NCBI GenBank assembly: GCA_963785115.1
Contig: CAWATY010000006.1
Location: forward strand, 1 to 64,000
Length of the DNA: 64,000 bases
From: JACCWP01 sp963785115
GTDB taxonomy: Bacteria > Actinomycetota > Actinomycetes > Propionibacteriales > Nocardioidaceae
Reading direction: 5' to 3'
Shown here: positions 1 through 8,751 of the stretch, one piece after another
Layout of the letters: every line of letters begins with the position of its first letter
How positions within the stretch are numbered: position 1 is the stretch's first letter
Translations under genes and position numbers: made by a program
Notes under the pieces: generated by a model
What the model was told of the DNA's origin: nothing
What the model saw: only the letters and a program-made list of their open reading frames with translations
Database searches by the model: none

Positions 1-1657
1 ACAGGAACGAGTTCGCGATGACCCGGTAGGTGGTGCCGGGCACCAACGCCTCGCCGCCGATCTCGACCGAGCTCGTCACCACCCTGCTCCCGGGCGGTTC
101 GGTCGAGTCCCAGGTGTAGGTGAGGTTCGAGACCTGCAGCACCTTGGGCGCCCCTTCGTTGGCGTCGGCCCACTGCTCCTCGAGCAGCGCGAGGATCTGC
201 GTACCGGTCATGTCCATCGAGACCACGTAGTTGTTGAACGGCTGCACGGTGAACGCCGCGCCGTACGTGACCTCGTCGTCGGCGTTGGGCACCAGGTCGG
301 CCCGGATCCCGCCGGGGTTCATGAACGCGACGTCGGCAGGCCCGGTGTCACCCGGAGCCACCGCGCCCTCGAACTCCCGCTGGCTGTCGGCGATCAGGTT
401 GCCCAGCGCCGAGTCGCCCGACAGGTCGGGGTCGGGGTCGTCGAGGATCGTGGTGCTGACGAAGCCGATCACCTCGTTGGCAATGTCCTGCACCAGCTCG
501 GCGTAGAACGCGATCAGGTCCGTCATCGCCGGGTCTTCGCTCACGGTGCGCGTGACGATGTGGTTCTGTGCGTACGCCGCCGGGCGGACCACGTCGCCCG
601 TCGCACGGTCGAGCAGCAGGTGGATGTCGGTGATGATCCGGCCGAAGCTGGCGGCGCTGGTCAGCGTGCGCAGCCGGCCGTCGGGGTCCTTGACCATGCA
701 GTTGTACGGCTGGTGGGTGTGGCCGCTCACGACCGCGTCGATCTCTGGGTCGAGGTTCTTGGCGATGTCGATGATCGGGCCGCTCACGCCGGCGCACTCG
801 TCGTACGCGGTCGGGTCGGTCGGCACGCCGCCCTCGTGGACGAGGACCACGATGGCCTCGGCGCCACGCTCCTTGAGGCTGGGGACCAGGGCGTTGGCCG
901 TCTCGACCTCGTCGTTGAACTCCAGGCCCTTGATGCCCGCCTGGGTGACGATCGCGGGCGTGTTCTCGAGGGTCATGCCGATGAAGCCGACCTTGATGCC
1001 GTCGACCTTGCGGACCACGCTGCCCTTCAGGATGGTCTTGCCGGTGTTCTTCTTCACCACGTTGGCGGCGAGGTACTGGTAGTCGGCGCCGGTGAACTTC
1101 TTGCCGTCGGGGCAGGAGTTCTGGTTGTTCTCCCCGTTGGGGCCGTCGGGGATGCAGCCGCCGCGCTGCAGCCGCTGCAGCTCGTGGTAACCCTCGTCGA
1201 ACTCGTGGTTGCCGACGGCTGACACGTCGAGGCCGAGCTCGTTCATCGCCTTGACGCTCGGCTCGTCGTGGAATGCGGCGGACAGCAGCGGGGACGCACC
1301 CACGAGGTCGCCGGCGGCGACGGTCAGCGTCTCGGCGCCGTTGTAGGCGGCCTTGTTGCGCAGCTTGTCGAGGTGCCGGGAGAGGTACTCGACGCCGCCG
1401 GCCGGCGTGTTGTTGATCCGGCCGCTCGAGCTGCTCGACGAGATCGGCGCCAGGTTGCCGTGGAAGTCGTTGAAGGCCAGCAGGTCGAGCCGGACCACGT
1501 CGCGGGCCTTGGCCACGCGGTCGTAGGTGCCCTGGTGCCGGGCCTGCGGGTCGGAGGCCGATGCGCCGACGGACTGCGGTGACGTGGCCAGGCCGAGCCC
1601 GGCGACGAGCGCGCCGGCCGCTGCGACCGAGAGCCAACGGGTGGAGGAGTGCTTCAT
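1..1657 (-). CDS. Secreted 5'-nucleotidase / metallophosphatase, UshA family (3' end cut by window)
   Basis: Exported nucleotidase of the calcineurin-like phosphoesterase plus 5'-nucleotidase C-terminal type, expected to dephosphorylate nucleotides outside the membrane and so release phosphate. Seen: a Sec-type signal peptide starting MKHSSTRWLSVAAAGALVAG, metal-binding motifs LLAFNDFHGN, VGNHEFDEG and VSGHTHQPYN, then the C-terminal nucleotidase domain with ALGNLIADS and MNPGGIRADL. About 552 residues are visible; the C-terminus lies beyond base 1. An ATG two codons upstream (1663) is possible, but the AGGGGA ribosome site is better spaced (9 nt) for 1657. The neighbouring phosphate genes fit a scavenging role, although no PhoP box is seen in front. 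Confidence 0.9.
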   Translation of the reverse strand, partial: MKHSSTRWLSVAAAGALVAGLGLATSPQSVGASASDPQARHQGTYDRVAKARDVVRLDLLAFNDFHGNLAPISSSSSSGRINNTPAGGVEYLSRHLDKLRNKAAYNGAETLTVAAGDLVGASPLLSAAFHDEPSVKAMNELGLDVSAVGNHEFDEGYHELQRLQRGGCIPDGPNGENNQNSCPDGKKFTGADYQYLAANVVKKNTGKTILKGSVVRKVDGIKVGFIGMTLENTPAIVTQAGIKGLEFNDEVETANALVPSLKERGAEAIVVLVHEGGVPTDPTAYDECAGVSGPIIDIAKNLDPEIDAVVSGHTHQPYNCMVKDPDGRLRTLTSAASFGRIITDIHLLLDRATGDVVRPAAYAQNHIVTRTVSEDPAMTDLIAFYAELVQDIANEVIGFVSTTILDDPDPDLSGDSALGNLIADSQREFEGAVAPGDTGPADVAFMNPGGIRADLVPNADDEVTYGAAFTVQPFNNYVVSMDMTGTQILALLEEQWADANEGAPKVLQVSNLTYTWDSTEPPGSRVVTSSVEIGGEALVPGTTYRVIANSFL

Positions 1658-1736
1658 GGGCATGCGTCCCCTGATGAGAGGTTCGGGAGGGTCGCAGGCA
1701 ACCTAACCGCCGCGGCCCCCCGCCGCCAGACCCGCG

Positions 1737-1890
1737 ATCCGCGCCCTTTGGTTGCGCCATCCGCGCCATGTGGTTGCGCCATCCGCGCCGTTTGGTTGCG
1801 CCATCCGCGGCGTTCGGCTGCGCGATCCGTGGCTTGTGGTTGCGCCATCCGTGGCGATTGGCTGAGCCATCCGTGGCTCGTGGTGGCGGA
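1737..1890. repeat. 22-bp tandem repeat array, 7 units
   Basis: The tetranucleotide ATCC recurs at 1737, 1759, 1781, 1803, 1825, 1847 and 1869, exactly 22 bp apart. Each unit carries a degenerate GGTTGCGCC core before the next ATCC. The array fills the gap between two divergent genes. It is the reverse complement of the longer array at 3911-4217. There are no unique spacers, so it is not a CRISPR. Confidence 0.9.
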
Positions 1891-1922
1891 ACGCGGTGCT
1901 ACCCACCGGTAGGTTGCCGCGG

Positions 1923-2984
1923 GTGAGTCGGCTGCTGCGGACGTTCAACCGGGTCACCCGACCACTCCACCGGCCGGTGCTGCACGCCGTCGTGGCCGCT
2001 CCCGGACCGCTGCGGCGGCTGCTGGCCGGACCGCCGGTGGTGGTCGACGGACGCACCCTCGATCCCGAGCTGCAGGCGGTCATCCGGCTGCAGCAGCTCA
2101 CCGGCGAGCGGGTGCTGGAGCGGCCGCAGGACGTCGCCCGAATGCGCGCCGACATGCGCTACCAGACGCTGCTGATCGGCGGCCATCCGCCCATCGGCCG
2201 GGTCGAGGACCGCACGGTGCCCGGCCCCGCCGGTCCGCTGCCGGTGCGGCTGTACGTACCACGGGCGGCCGCGCAGCGTACGCCGCTGCTCGTCTTCTGC
2301 CACGGCGGCGGCTGGGTCGAGGGCGACCTGGAGACCCACGACCCGCTGTGCCGGGTGCTGGCCGAGCGCAGCGGCGTGCGGGTGTTGGCGGTCGACTACC
2401 GGCTGGCGCCCGAACACCCCTGCCCGGCAGCCGCCGACGACGTCTGGGCGGCGGTGACGTGGGCGGCGCAGCACGCGCGCGAGCTGGGTGTCGACCCGGC
2501 GGCCATCGCGGTCGGCGGCGACAGCGCCGGTGGCCAGCTCGCGGCCGTCACCGCTCAGCGCGCCGCGGCGGAGGGCGTCACGCTGGCGGCGCAGCTGCTG
2601 GTCTACCCCGCGACCGACATGGTCGAGCGGCGGCCGAGCCGGGACGCGTTCGGGCGGGGCTTCTTCCTCACCGAGGAGTTCATGGACTTCGCCGAGGCGG
2701 CGTACGTGCCCGACCCGGCCCGCCGCGGCGACCCGGTGGCCTCCCCGCTGCGGGCCGCCGACCTCGCGGGCGTGGCCCCCGCGATCGTGGTGACCGGCGG
2801 GTTCGACCCGCTGCGCGACGAGGGCGACGACTACGCCCGCGACCTCCGGGCCGCCGGCGTACCGGTCGAGCACTGGTGCGAGGACGCGATGCCCCACGGG
2901 TACGCGAGCTTCACCGGCGTGGGGACCAGCACGGCGGCCGCCATCGACCGGATCGTGGTCGCGCTACGTCGCCGACTGGGCTGA
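1923..2984 (+). CDS. Alpha/beta hydrolase, hormone-sensitive-lipase type
   Basis: Carboxylesterase of the HSL family (alpha/beta hydrolase fold 3), 353 residues from the chosen start. Seen: the oxyanion-hole motif HGGGW near residue 127, the nucleophile motif GDSAGG with Ser near 201, the acid region GFDPLRDEGDDYA and a late His in PHGYASF. There is no signal peptide, so it is probably cytoplasmic; the natural substrate cannot be read from sequence. GTG at 1923 is preferred because of an AGG nine bases upstream; GTG at 1896 would add nine residues inside repeat-flanking DNA. The 3' end overlaps the convergent mshD by 21 bp. Confidence 0.85.
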   Translation: MSRLLRTFNRVTRPLHRPVLHAVVAAPGPLRRLLAGPPVVVDGRTLDPELQAVIRLQQLTGERVLERPQDVARMRADMRYQTLLIGGHPPIGRVEDRTVPGPAGPLPVRLYVPRAAAQRTPLLVFCHGGGWVEGDLETHDPLCRVLAERSGVRVLAVDYRLAPEHPCPAAADDVWAAVTWAAQHARELGVDPAAIAVGGDSAGGQLAAVTAQRAAAEGVTLAAQLLVYPATDMVERRPSRDAFGRGFFLTEEFMDFAEAAYVPDPARRGDPVASPLRAADLAGVAPAIVVTGGFDPLRDEGDDYARDLRAAGVPVEHWCEDAMPHGYASFTGVGTSTAAAIDRIVVALRRRLG

Positions 2985-3884
2985 GCGGGCGCCCGAGTGC
3001 CGGTAGCGGACGTCGCTCGCGACGTGCCGGAATCCGAGCCGCTCATAGACGGCCCGGGCCGGCGCGTTGTCGGCCTCGACGTACAGCAGCACCTCGGCGA
3101 GGCCGCGCTCGCGCAGGTGTCGCAGGCCGGCCATCGTCAGCGCCCGACCCAGGCCACCGCCTTGCGCATCGGGGTCAACGCCGACCACGTACACCTCACC
3201 GACCGGTGGCGGGCCCGGGTGCACCTTCGTCCAGTGGAAGCCGACCAGCCGGCCGTCGCGCTCGGCCAGGAAGAAGCCGGCGGGGTCGAACCACTCGGCG
3301 GCGGTGCGCAGGGCAAGGTCGGACGCGTCGAGCCGGCCCTGCTCGGCGTGGTCGGCGAATGCCCGCGCGTTGACGCGCAGCCAGGCCGCCTCGTCGGCAC
3401 CCACCCGGAAGCTGCGGATCGTCACGCCGGCCGGCGGCTCGACGGCGTCCAGCGGCTCGGTGAGGTCGCGCCGCATCTGGCACAGCTCGCGCACCCGGCT
3501 GAACCCGAGCTGCCGCGCCAGCCGCGCGGCGCCGGGGTGGTCGCCGTGCGACCACATCAGCAACGGCGCCGGCCGGGCCATCCGCAGCGCCTGCCGGACC
3601 ACCGCCTCGCCCCATCCCCGCCGGCGATGGTCGGGGTGCACGACACACTCCGCCGCGGCCTCGGCGTCGGCCGGGCGCAGCTGCAGGTACGCCGCCAGCT
3701 GGCCCGCCTCGCGGCCGAGCAGGTGCTGCTCGCCGCGGTCGCCGGCGGCGAGCGTCAGCAGCGACTCCTCGTTGAGGGCGGCGGCGCCGTCGACGGCTTC
3801 GGCAGCCTCGACCAGGGCGACGACTGCCCCGCGCTCGGCTGCGATGAGGGCGGTCTTGAGCTCCACCGGGCGGGGCGTCGTCAC
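2964..3884 (-). CDS. mshD: Mycothiol acetyltransferase MshD
   Basis: Last step of mycothiol synthesis: acetyl transfer from acetyl-CoA to the cysteine amine of Cys-GlcN-Ins. The 306 residues form two GNAT domains. The N-terminal one has the weaker acetyl-CoA loop VHPDHRRRGWGEAV. The C-terminal, catalytic-type one has VGVDPDAQGGGLGRAL, followed by LLYVEADNAPARAVYERLGF, both highly characteristic of MshD. Start is GTG. It lies next to ppk and pst genes; mycobacterial mshD also sits beside phosphate-transport genes. Its upstream region is the long 22-bp repeat array. Confidence 0.93.
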   Translation of the reverse strand: MTTPRPVELKTALIAAERGAVVALVEAAEAVDGAAALNEESLLTLAAGDRGEQHLLGREAGQLAAYLQLRPADAEAAAECVVHPDHRRRGWGEAVVRQALRMARPAPLLMWSHGDHPGAARLARQLGFSRVRELCQMRRDLTEPLDAVEPPAGVTIRSFRVGADEAAWLRVNARAFADHAEQGRLDASDLALRTAAEWFDPAGFFLAERDGRLVGFHWTKVHPGPPPVGEVYVVGVDPDAQGGGLGRALTMAGLRHLRERGLAEVLLYVEADNAPARAVYERLGFRHVASDVRYRHSGARSAQSAT

Positions 3885-3910
3885 GCCGACACCCTAGGAG
3901 CGCGACGGAC

Positions 3911-4217
3911 GGATCGTGGGGGCGCACCTGACGGATCGCGCCACCACCAGCCACGGATCGTGCAACCGCTAGCCACGGATCGTGCAACCGCTAGGCGCGG
4001 ATCACGCAACCGTTGGGCGCGGATCACGCAACCGTTGGGCGCGGATCACGCAACCGTTGGCCACGGGTGACGCAACCACCAGCCACGGATGACGCAACCA
4101 CCAGCCACGGATGACGCAACCACCAGCCACGGATGACGCAACCACAGCCACGGATGGCGCAACCGTAGCTCACGGATGGGGCAACCAAAGGGCGCGGATG
4201 GCGAGTTCACCCGGGGT
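3911..4217. repeat. 22-bp tandem repeat array, 14 units, inverted relative to 1737-1890
   Basis: GGAT (once GGGT) recurs every 22 bp at 3911, 3933, 3955, 3977, 3999, 4021, 4043, 4065, 4087, 4109 and 4131; one 21-bp unit follows, then 4152, 4174 and 4196. Each unit has the form GGAT-N2-CGCAACC plus a variable tail ending GCCAC or GGCGC. Neighbouring units are most alike, in runs of sub-types, as expected from local duplication. The array occupies most of the 359-bp gap between mshD and ppk; its last unit overlaps the ppk PhoP-box region. Confidence 0.92.
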
Positions 4218-4226
4218 TTGCCCGGG
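4205..4226 (+). promoter_or_regulatory. Putative PHO box of ppk (two 11-nt direct repeats)
   Basis: GTTCACCCGGG (4205-4215) is followed directly by GTTTGCCCGGG (4216-4226). The first unit fits the Streptomyces PhoP direct-repeat consensus G(G/T)TCAYYYR(G/C)G fully and the second partly. They end 17 bp before the ppk start, so phosphate-starvation control by a PhoR-PhoP-like system is inferred. Confidence 0.6.
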
Positions 4227-4243
4227 GATGGGAGGATAGGGGG

Positions 4244-6451
4244 GTGCCTGAGGACCTGTCCGTCCGTACCGCGCCCGGCGTCGACGCCGGGCCGGCCGAC
4301 GGTCGACGCAAGCACGCGGTCGAGGACTTCGACGTCGAGCCGCCGTACGAGCCGGTCGACCAGGACCTCCCCGACGACCGGTTCCTCGACCGCGAGCTGT
4401 CCTGGCTGGCGTGGAACGAGCGGGTGCTCGAGCAGGCCGAGGACAAGGACCGGCCGCTGCTCGACCGGGTCCGCTTCCTGGCGATCTTCGCCGACAACCT
4501 GGACGAGTTCTTCATGGTGCGCGTCGCCGGCCTCAAGCGGCGGATGGCCGCGGGGGTGGCGATCAAGGCGGCCAGCGGGATGCGGCCGCGCGAGGTGCTG
4601 GACAGCATCTGGCGCGAGAGCCGACGGCTCATGCACCGGCACGCCGAGCTGTTCCGCAAGGAGATCCGCCCCGCTCTGAGGGAGCAGGGGATCGCGCTGC
4701 TGCGCTGGAAGGACCTCACCGACAGCGAGAAGAAGGAGATGGGTGCGCTCTTCGCCGAGCGCGTCTTCCCGGTGCTGACGCCGCTCGCGGTCGACCCGGC
4801 GCACCCGTTCCCGTACATCTCCGGCCTCTCCCTGAACCTCGCGGTGGTCGTGCGCAACCCCGACACCGACCAGGAGCACTTCGCCCGGGTGAAGGTCCCG
4901 CCGAGCTTCCCGCGCTGGCTGCCGGTCGACGACCAGCGGTTCGTGCTGCTCGAGGACGTCATCGCCTCGCACCTCGACATGCTCTTCCCCGGCATGGATG
5001 TCGTCGCCAGCCACGCGTTCCGGGTCACCCGCAACGAGGACCTCGAGGTCGAGGAGGACGACGCCGAGAACCTGCTCAAGGCGCTGGAGAAGGAGCTGTT
5101 GCGTCGCCGCTTCGGCCCGCCGGTACGCCTCGAGGTGCACGACCACATCGACCCGCACGTGCTCGACCTGCTGGTGAGCGAGCTCGACGTCACCGACGCC
5201 GAGGTGTTCCGGCTCCGCGGGCCCCTGGACCACCGCGGACTGTTCGCCATCGCGGCTCTCGACCGCCCCGAGCTCGACCTCGACTCCTTCATCCCGGTCA
5301 CGCACACCGACCTCGCCGAGGTCGAGACCGCCAACCCGGCCGACATGTTCGCCGCGCTGACGCGCCAGGACGTGCTCGTGCACCACCCCTACGACTCGTT
5401 CGCCACCAGCGTGCAGCGCTTCGTCGAGCAGGCTGCCGCCGACCCGCAGGTGCTCGCGATCAAGCAGACGCTCTACCGCACCTCCGGCGACTCGCCGCTG
5501 ATCGACGCCCTCGTCGACGCCGCCGAGTCGGGCAAGCAGGTGCTGGTCCTGGTCGAGATCAAGGCCCGTTTCGACGAGCAGGCCAACATCCGCTGGGCCC
5601 GCAAGCTGGAGCAGGCCGGCTGCCACGTCGTCTACGGCCTGATCGGGCTCAAGACGCACGCCAAGGTCTGCCTGGTCGTCCGCGACGAGCCCGAGGGCAT
5701 CCGCCGCTACGCCCACATCGGCACCGGCAACTACAACCCCAAGACGGCCCGCCAGTACGAGGACCTCGGCCTGCTCACCGCCGACCCCCAGATCGGCGAC
5801 GACCTCAGCAACCTGTTCAACAACCTGTCCGGCTACGCCCGGGGGATGGACTACGACCGGCTGCTGGTGGCGCCGACCGCGGTTCGGTCCGGGCTGATCC
5901 AGCAGATCAACGCCGAGGTGGACCACCACCGCGCCGGCCGGGCCGCGCGGGTCCGCATCAAGGTCAACTCCCTGGTCGACGAGGCGGTCATCGACGCGCT
6001 CTACCAGGCGAGCCGGGCCGGCGTACCGGTCGACGTGTGCGCCCGCAGCATCTGCGCGCTGCGACCCGGGGTCGAGGGGATGTCGGAGAACATCCGGGTC
6101 CGCAGCATCCTCGGCCGCTTCCTCGAGCACAGCCGGGTGTTCTGGTTCGAGAACGGTGGCGATCCGCGGGTGTGGATCGGCTCCGCCGACCTGATGCACC
6201 GCAACCTCGACCGTCGGGTCGAGGTGCTGGTACGGGTCGGCGAGTCGCGACACGTCGACGAGCTCGGCCGGCTGCTCGACGCGTCGTTCGACGACGGTTT
6301 CGCCTCCTGGCACCTCGCGGCCGACGGCACCTGGGTCCGCCACGACCGTGACGCCGACGGCGTCCCGCTCGCCGACCTCCAGGAGCGGCTGATCGCCGCC
6401 GCCCGCCGCCGCCGCGACAGCCGGGTCACCTCGGCCCGCCACCCCGGCTGA
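4244..6451 (+). CDS. ppk: Polyphosphate kinase 1
   Basis: Reversibly polymerises the gamma-phosphate of ATP into polyphosphate. 735 residues, the normal Ppk1 length. Seen in order: the N-domain RFLDRELSWLAWNERVLEQA, the head domain, DQEHFARVKVPPSFPRW, HHPYDSFATSVQRFVEQAA, then the catalytic core with LKTHAKVCLVVRDE and YAHIGTGNYNPKTARQYEDL holding the conserved active-site histidines, and DGWIG-like NGGDPRVWIGSADLMHRNLDRRVE. GTG start with GGGAGGA upstream. The PhoP-type repeats in front and pstSCAB downstream make this the centre of a phosphate block. Confidence 0.96.
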   Translation: MPEDLSVRTAPGVDAGPADGRRKHAVEDFDVEPPYEPVDQDLPDDRFLDRELSWLAWNERVLEQAEDKDRPLLDRVRFLAIFADNLDEFFMVRVAGLKRRMAAGVAIKAASGMRPREVLDSIWRESRRLMHRHAELFRKEIRPALREQGIALLRWKDLTDSEKKEMGALFAERVFPVLTPLAVDPAHPFPYISGLSLNLAVVVRNPDTDQEHFARVKVPPSFPRWLPVDDQRFVLLEDVIASHLDMLFPGMDVVASHAFRVTRNEDLEVEEDDAENLLKALEKELLRRRFGPPVRLEVHDHIDPHVLDLLVSELDVTDAEVFRLRGPLDHRGLFAIAALDRPELDLDSFIPVTHTDLAEVETANPADMFAALTRQDVLVHHPYDSFATSVQRFVEQAAADPQVLAIKQTLYRTSGDSPLIDALVDAAESGKQVLVLVEIKARFDEQANIRWARKLEQAGCHVVYGLIGLKTHAKVCLVVRDEPEGIRRYAHIGTGNYNPKTARQYEDLGLLTADPQIGDDLSNLFNNLSGYARGMDYDRLLVAPTAVRSGLIQQINAEVDHHRAGRAARVRIKVNSLVDEAVIDALYQASRAGVPVDVCARSICALRPGVEGMSENIRVRSILGRFLEHSRVFWFENGGDPRVWIGSADLMHRNLDRRVEVLVRVGESRHVDELGRLLDASFDDGFASWHLAADGTWVRHDRDADGVPLADLQERLIAAARRRRDSRVTSARHPG

Positions 6452-6536
6452 CCCGCCCCGCAGACCCGGCACTTCCGGCCGTACGAGCGCGCCGAGGAGC
6501 CTCTCGCCAGAAGATCGCGCCGTGTTCTCGCCTGGC

Positions 6537-6580
6537 GTTCACCCGTCGTTCACCGCTGCCGGCCCACCCGGTCACCTGCC
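6537..6580 (+). promoter_or_regulatory. Putative PHO box of pstSCAB
   Basis: GTTCACCCGTC (6537-6547) and GTTCACCGCTG (6548-6558) are adjacent 11-nt direct repeats; GGTCACCTGCC at 6570-6580 lies in the same 11-nt phase with one poorer unit between. The core sits about 75 bp before pstS. The arrangement matches actinobacterial PhoP boxes. The 183-bp ppk-pstS gap holds no other clear feature. Confidence 0.65.
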
Positions 6581-6634
6581 CGGCCTAGCGTCCGGCGCGG
6601 ACGAGAACGCCACCCTCATCGAGAGGCACCTCAC

Positions 6635-7729
6635 GTGAAGCGCACGACCTCCCGCCGCATCGCCGCCCCCGTCGCGGCCGCCGCGGCGCTGGGCCTGACC
6701 CTGTCCGCCTGCAGCGCCTCCAACGAGGACCCGGAGGGCGGGAGCGACTCCAGCCTCTCCGGCGAGCTCGTCGGCGCCGGCGCCAGCTCACAGGAGGCAG
6801 CGATGGCCGGCTGGAGCGCCGGCTTCCAGTCCGCCAACCCCGACGTGACCGTCAACTACGACCCCAGTGGTTCGGGTGCCGGTCGCGAGCAGTTCATCGA
6901 CGGCGGCGTCGACTTCGCCGGCTCCGACGCCTACCTCGAGGGCGAGGAGCTCACCGGCGCCGAGGACCGCTGCGGCCAGGTGGTCGAGGTGCCCGCGTAC
7001 GTGAGCCCGATCGCGGTCATCTACAACCTGCCCGACGTCGACGAGCTGAACCTCTCCCCCGAGGCGATCGCCGGGATCTTCGCCGGCACGATCACCAGCT
7101 GGGACGACGACGCGATCGCCGCCGACAACCCCGACGTCGAGCTGCCGGACCTCGAGATCAACCCGGTGCACCGCTCCGACGAGTCGGGCACCTCCGAGAA
7201 CTTCACCGCCTACCTCGACGCAGTCGCGGCCGACGTCTGGACCGACGGCCCGGTGGAGACCTGGCCGGGTGGCCTGGGCGGCGAGGGCGCGCAGGGCACC
7301 AGCGGTGTCGTGCAGGCGGTCGGCGCGGGTGAGGGCTCGGTCGGCTACGCCGACGCCAGCCAGGCCGGCGACCTCGGCACCGCCAGCATCGGGGTGGGTG
7401 ACGAGTTCGTGAGCTACTCCCCCGAGGCCGCAGCCGCAGTCCTCGAGGCCTCGACCGTCGTCGAGGGTCGCAGCGACACCGACATCGCCTACGACGTCGC
7501 CCGCGACACCGAGGAGTCGGGCGTCTACCCGATCGTGCTGGTCTCGTACCACCTCGCCTGCACCGAGTACGACGACGCCGAGAAGGCCGGCCTGGTCAAG
7601 GCCTTCCTGGAGTACGTGCTCAGCGAGGAGGGCCAGCAGGACGCGGCCGAGGCCGCGGGCTCGGCTCCCCTCTCCAGCACCGTGCGCGATCAGGCGCTGG
7701 CCGCGGTCGACGCGATCCAGACGAGCTGA
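6635..7729 (+). CDS. pstS: Phosphate ABC transporter, substrate-binding lipoprotein PstS
   Basis: High-affinity phosphate-binding protein anchored outside the membrane. 364 residues. Seen: signal peptide with lipobox LSAC near residues 24-27, then the PstS domain with GAGASSQEAAMAGW, the phosphate-loop region YDPSGSGAGREQF, FAGSDAYL, and HRSDESGTSENFT. GTG start with AGAGG upstream. First gene of pstSCAB, directly behind PhoP-type repeats. No unusual residues were noted. Confidence 0.96.
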   Translation: MKRTTSRRIAAPVAAAAALGLTLSACSASNEDPEGGSDSSLSGELVGAGASSQEAAMAGWSAGFQSANPDVTVNYDPSGSGAGREQFIDGGVDFAGSDAYLEGEELTGAEDRCGQVVEVPAYVSPIAVIYNLPDVDELNLSPEAIAGIFAGTITSWDDDAIAADNPDVELPDLEINPVHRSDESGTSENFTAYLDAVAADVWTDGPVETWPGGLGGEGAQGTSGVVQAVGAGEGSVGYADASQAGDLGTASIGVGDEFVSYSPEAAAAVLEASTVVEGRSDTDIAYDVARDTEESGVYPIVLVSYHLACTEYDDAEKAGLVKAFLEYVLSEEGQQDAAEAAGSAPLSSTVRDQALAAVDAIQTS

Positions 7730-7805
7730 CGGGTCGCCGGACGGTGGTCCGTGCCGGGGCTCGGGGCCCGGTGTGGACCGCCACCGCCCACCTGGGACAC
7801 GATCG

Positions 7806-8750
7806 ATGACAGTGACGACTGAGCCCCCCGACATCACCACCCCTGTGCGCCGACCGGGCGACCGGATCTTCTCCGGCACCGCGCTCGGCGCGGGGGTGCT
7901 GATCCTGCTGACCCTGGCGGGCGTCGCGATCTTCCTGCTGGTCGAGGGCTACCCCGGTTTCACGGCGGCCAAGGAGTTCACCAGCCCCAAGGACTCCTTC
8001 TGGCAGTACGTCGGGCCGCTGGCCTTCGGCACCGTCGTCGCGGCCACCATCGCGCTGGTGATCGCGACGCCACTGTCCATCGGCATCGCGCTGTTCATCT
8101 CGCACTACGCGCCGCGGCGGCTGGCCCAGTCCCTCGGCTACCTGATCGACCTGCTGGCCGCTGTGCCGAGCGTGGTGTTCGGCCTGTGGGGGATCATCTT
8201 CCTGGCCCCGCACGTGCTGCCGGTCTACGACTGGCTCGCGGACCACCTCGGGTTCATCCCGCTGTTCGAGGGACCGGTCGTGTCGTCCGGCCGGAACATG
8301 GCCACCGCCGGGATCGTGCTCGCGGTGATGATCCTGCCGATCATCACCGCACTGTGCCGCGAGATCTTCCTGCAGACCCCGCGGTTGCACGAGGAGGCAG
8401 CGCTCGCGCTCGGGGCCACCCGCTGGGAGATGATCCGGATGGCGGTCTTCCCGTACGGGCGGTCGGGGATCGTGAGCGCGGCCATGCTCGGGCTCGGCCG
8501 GGCGCTCGGCGAGACGCTCGCGGTCACGCTCGTGCTCTCGCCGGCGATCCTCTACTCGGCCAACCTGCTCGGGTCGCAGAACCCGAGCACCATCGCCTCC
8601 AACATCGCGCTGCAGTTCCCCGAGGCGACCGGCACCCGGGTCTCGGTGCTCATCGCGACCGGGCTGGTGCTGTTCGTGCTGACCTTCGCGGTCAACTTCG
8701 CGGCCCGCGCGATCGTCAACCGCCGCAGCGAGTTCTCGGGGGCGAACTGA
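7806..8750 (+). CDS. pstC: Phosphate ABC transporter permease PstC
   Basis: Inner-membrane permease half. 314 residues from ATG 7806, six predicted membrane segments beginning at ALGAGVLILLTLAGVAIFLL. The cytoplasmic EAA-type loop is HEEAALALGATRWEMIRMAVFP, which contacts PstB. An upstream in-frame reading to 7773 adds residues of no PstC character, so 7806 is chosen. One base separates its stop region from the pstA start, indicating one operon. Confidence 0.95.
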   Translation: MTVTTEPPDITTPVRRPGDRIFSGTALGAGVLILLTLAGVAIFLLVEGYPGFTAAKEFTSPKDSFWQYVGPLAFGTVVAATIALVIATPLSIGIALFISHYAPRRLAQSLGYLIDLLAAVPSVVFGLWGIIFLAPHVLPVYDWLADHLGFIPLFEGPVVSSGRNMATAGIVLAVMILPIITALCREIFLQTPRLHEEAALALGATRWEMIRMAVFPYGRSGIVSAAMLGLGRALGETLAVTLVLSPAILYSANLLGSQNPSTIASNIALQFPEATGTRVSVLIATGLVLFVLTFAVNFAARAIVNRRSEFSGAN

Positions 8751-8751
8751 C

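Noticed and set aside
1649..4217. Open frames across the 22-bp arrays with products rich in RMAQPHGADGATK-like or RHPWLVVA-like repeats
   Set aside because: The 22-bp period cycles through all frames and simply lacks stops; there are no ribosome sites and no similarity outside the repeat.
3911..4217. Possible CRISPR array
   Set aside because: Units are contiguous without unique spacers and no cas genes are in the window.
4046..6472. 808-codon open frame antisense to ppk
   Set aside because: It is a mirror of high third-position GC in ppk, with low-complexity V/D/E-rich product.
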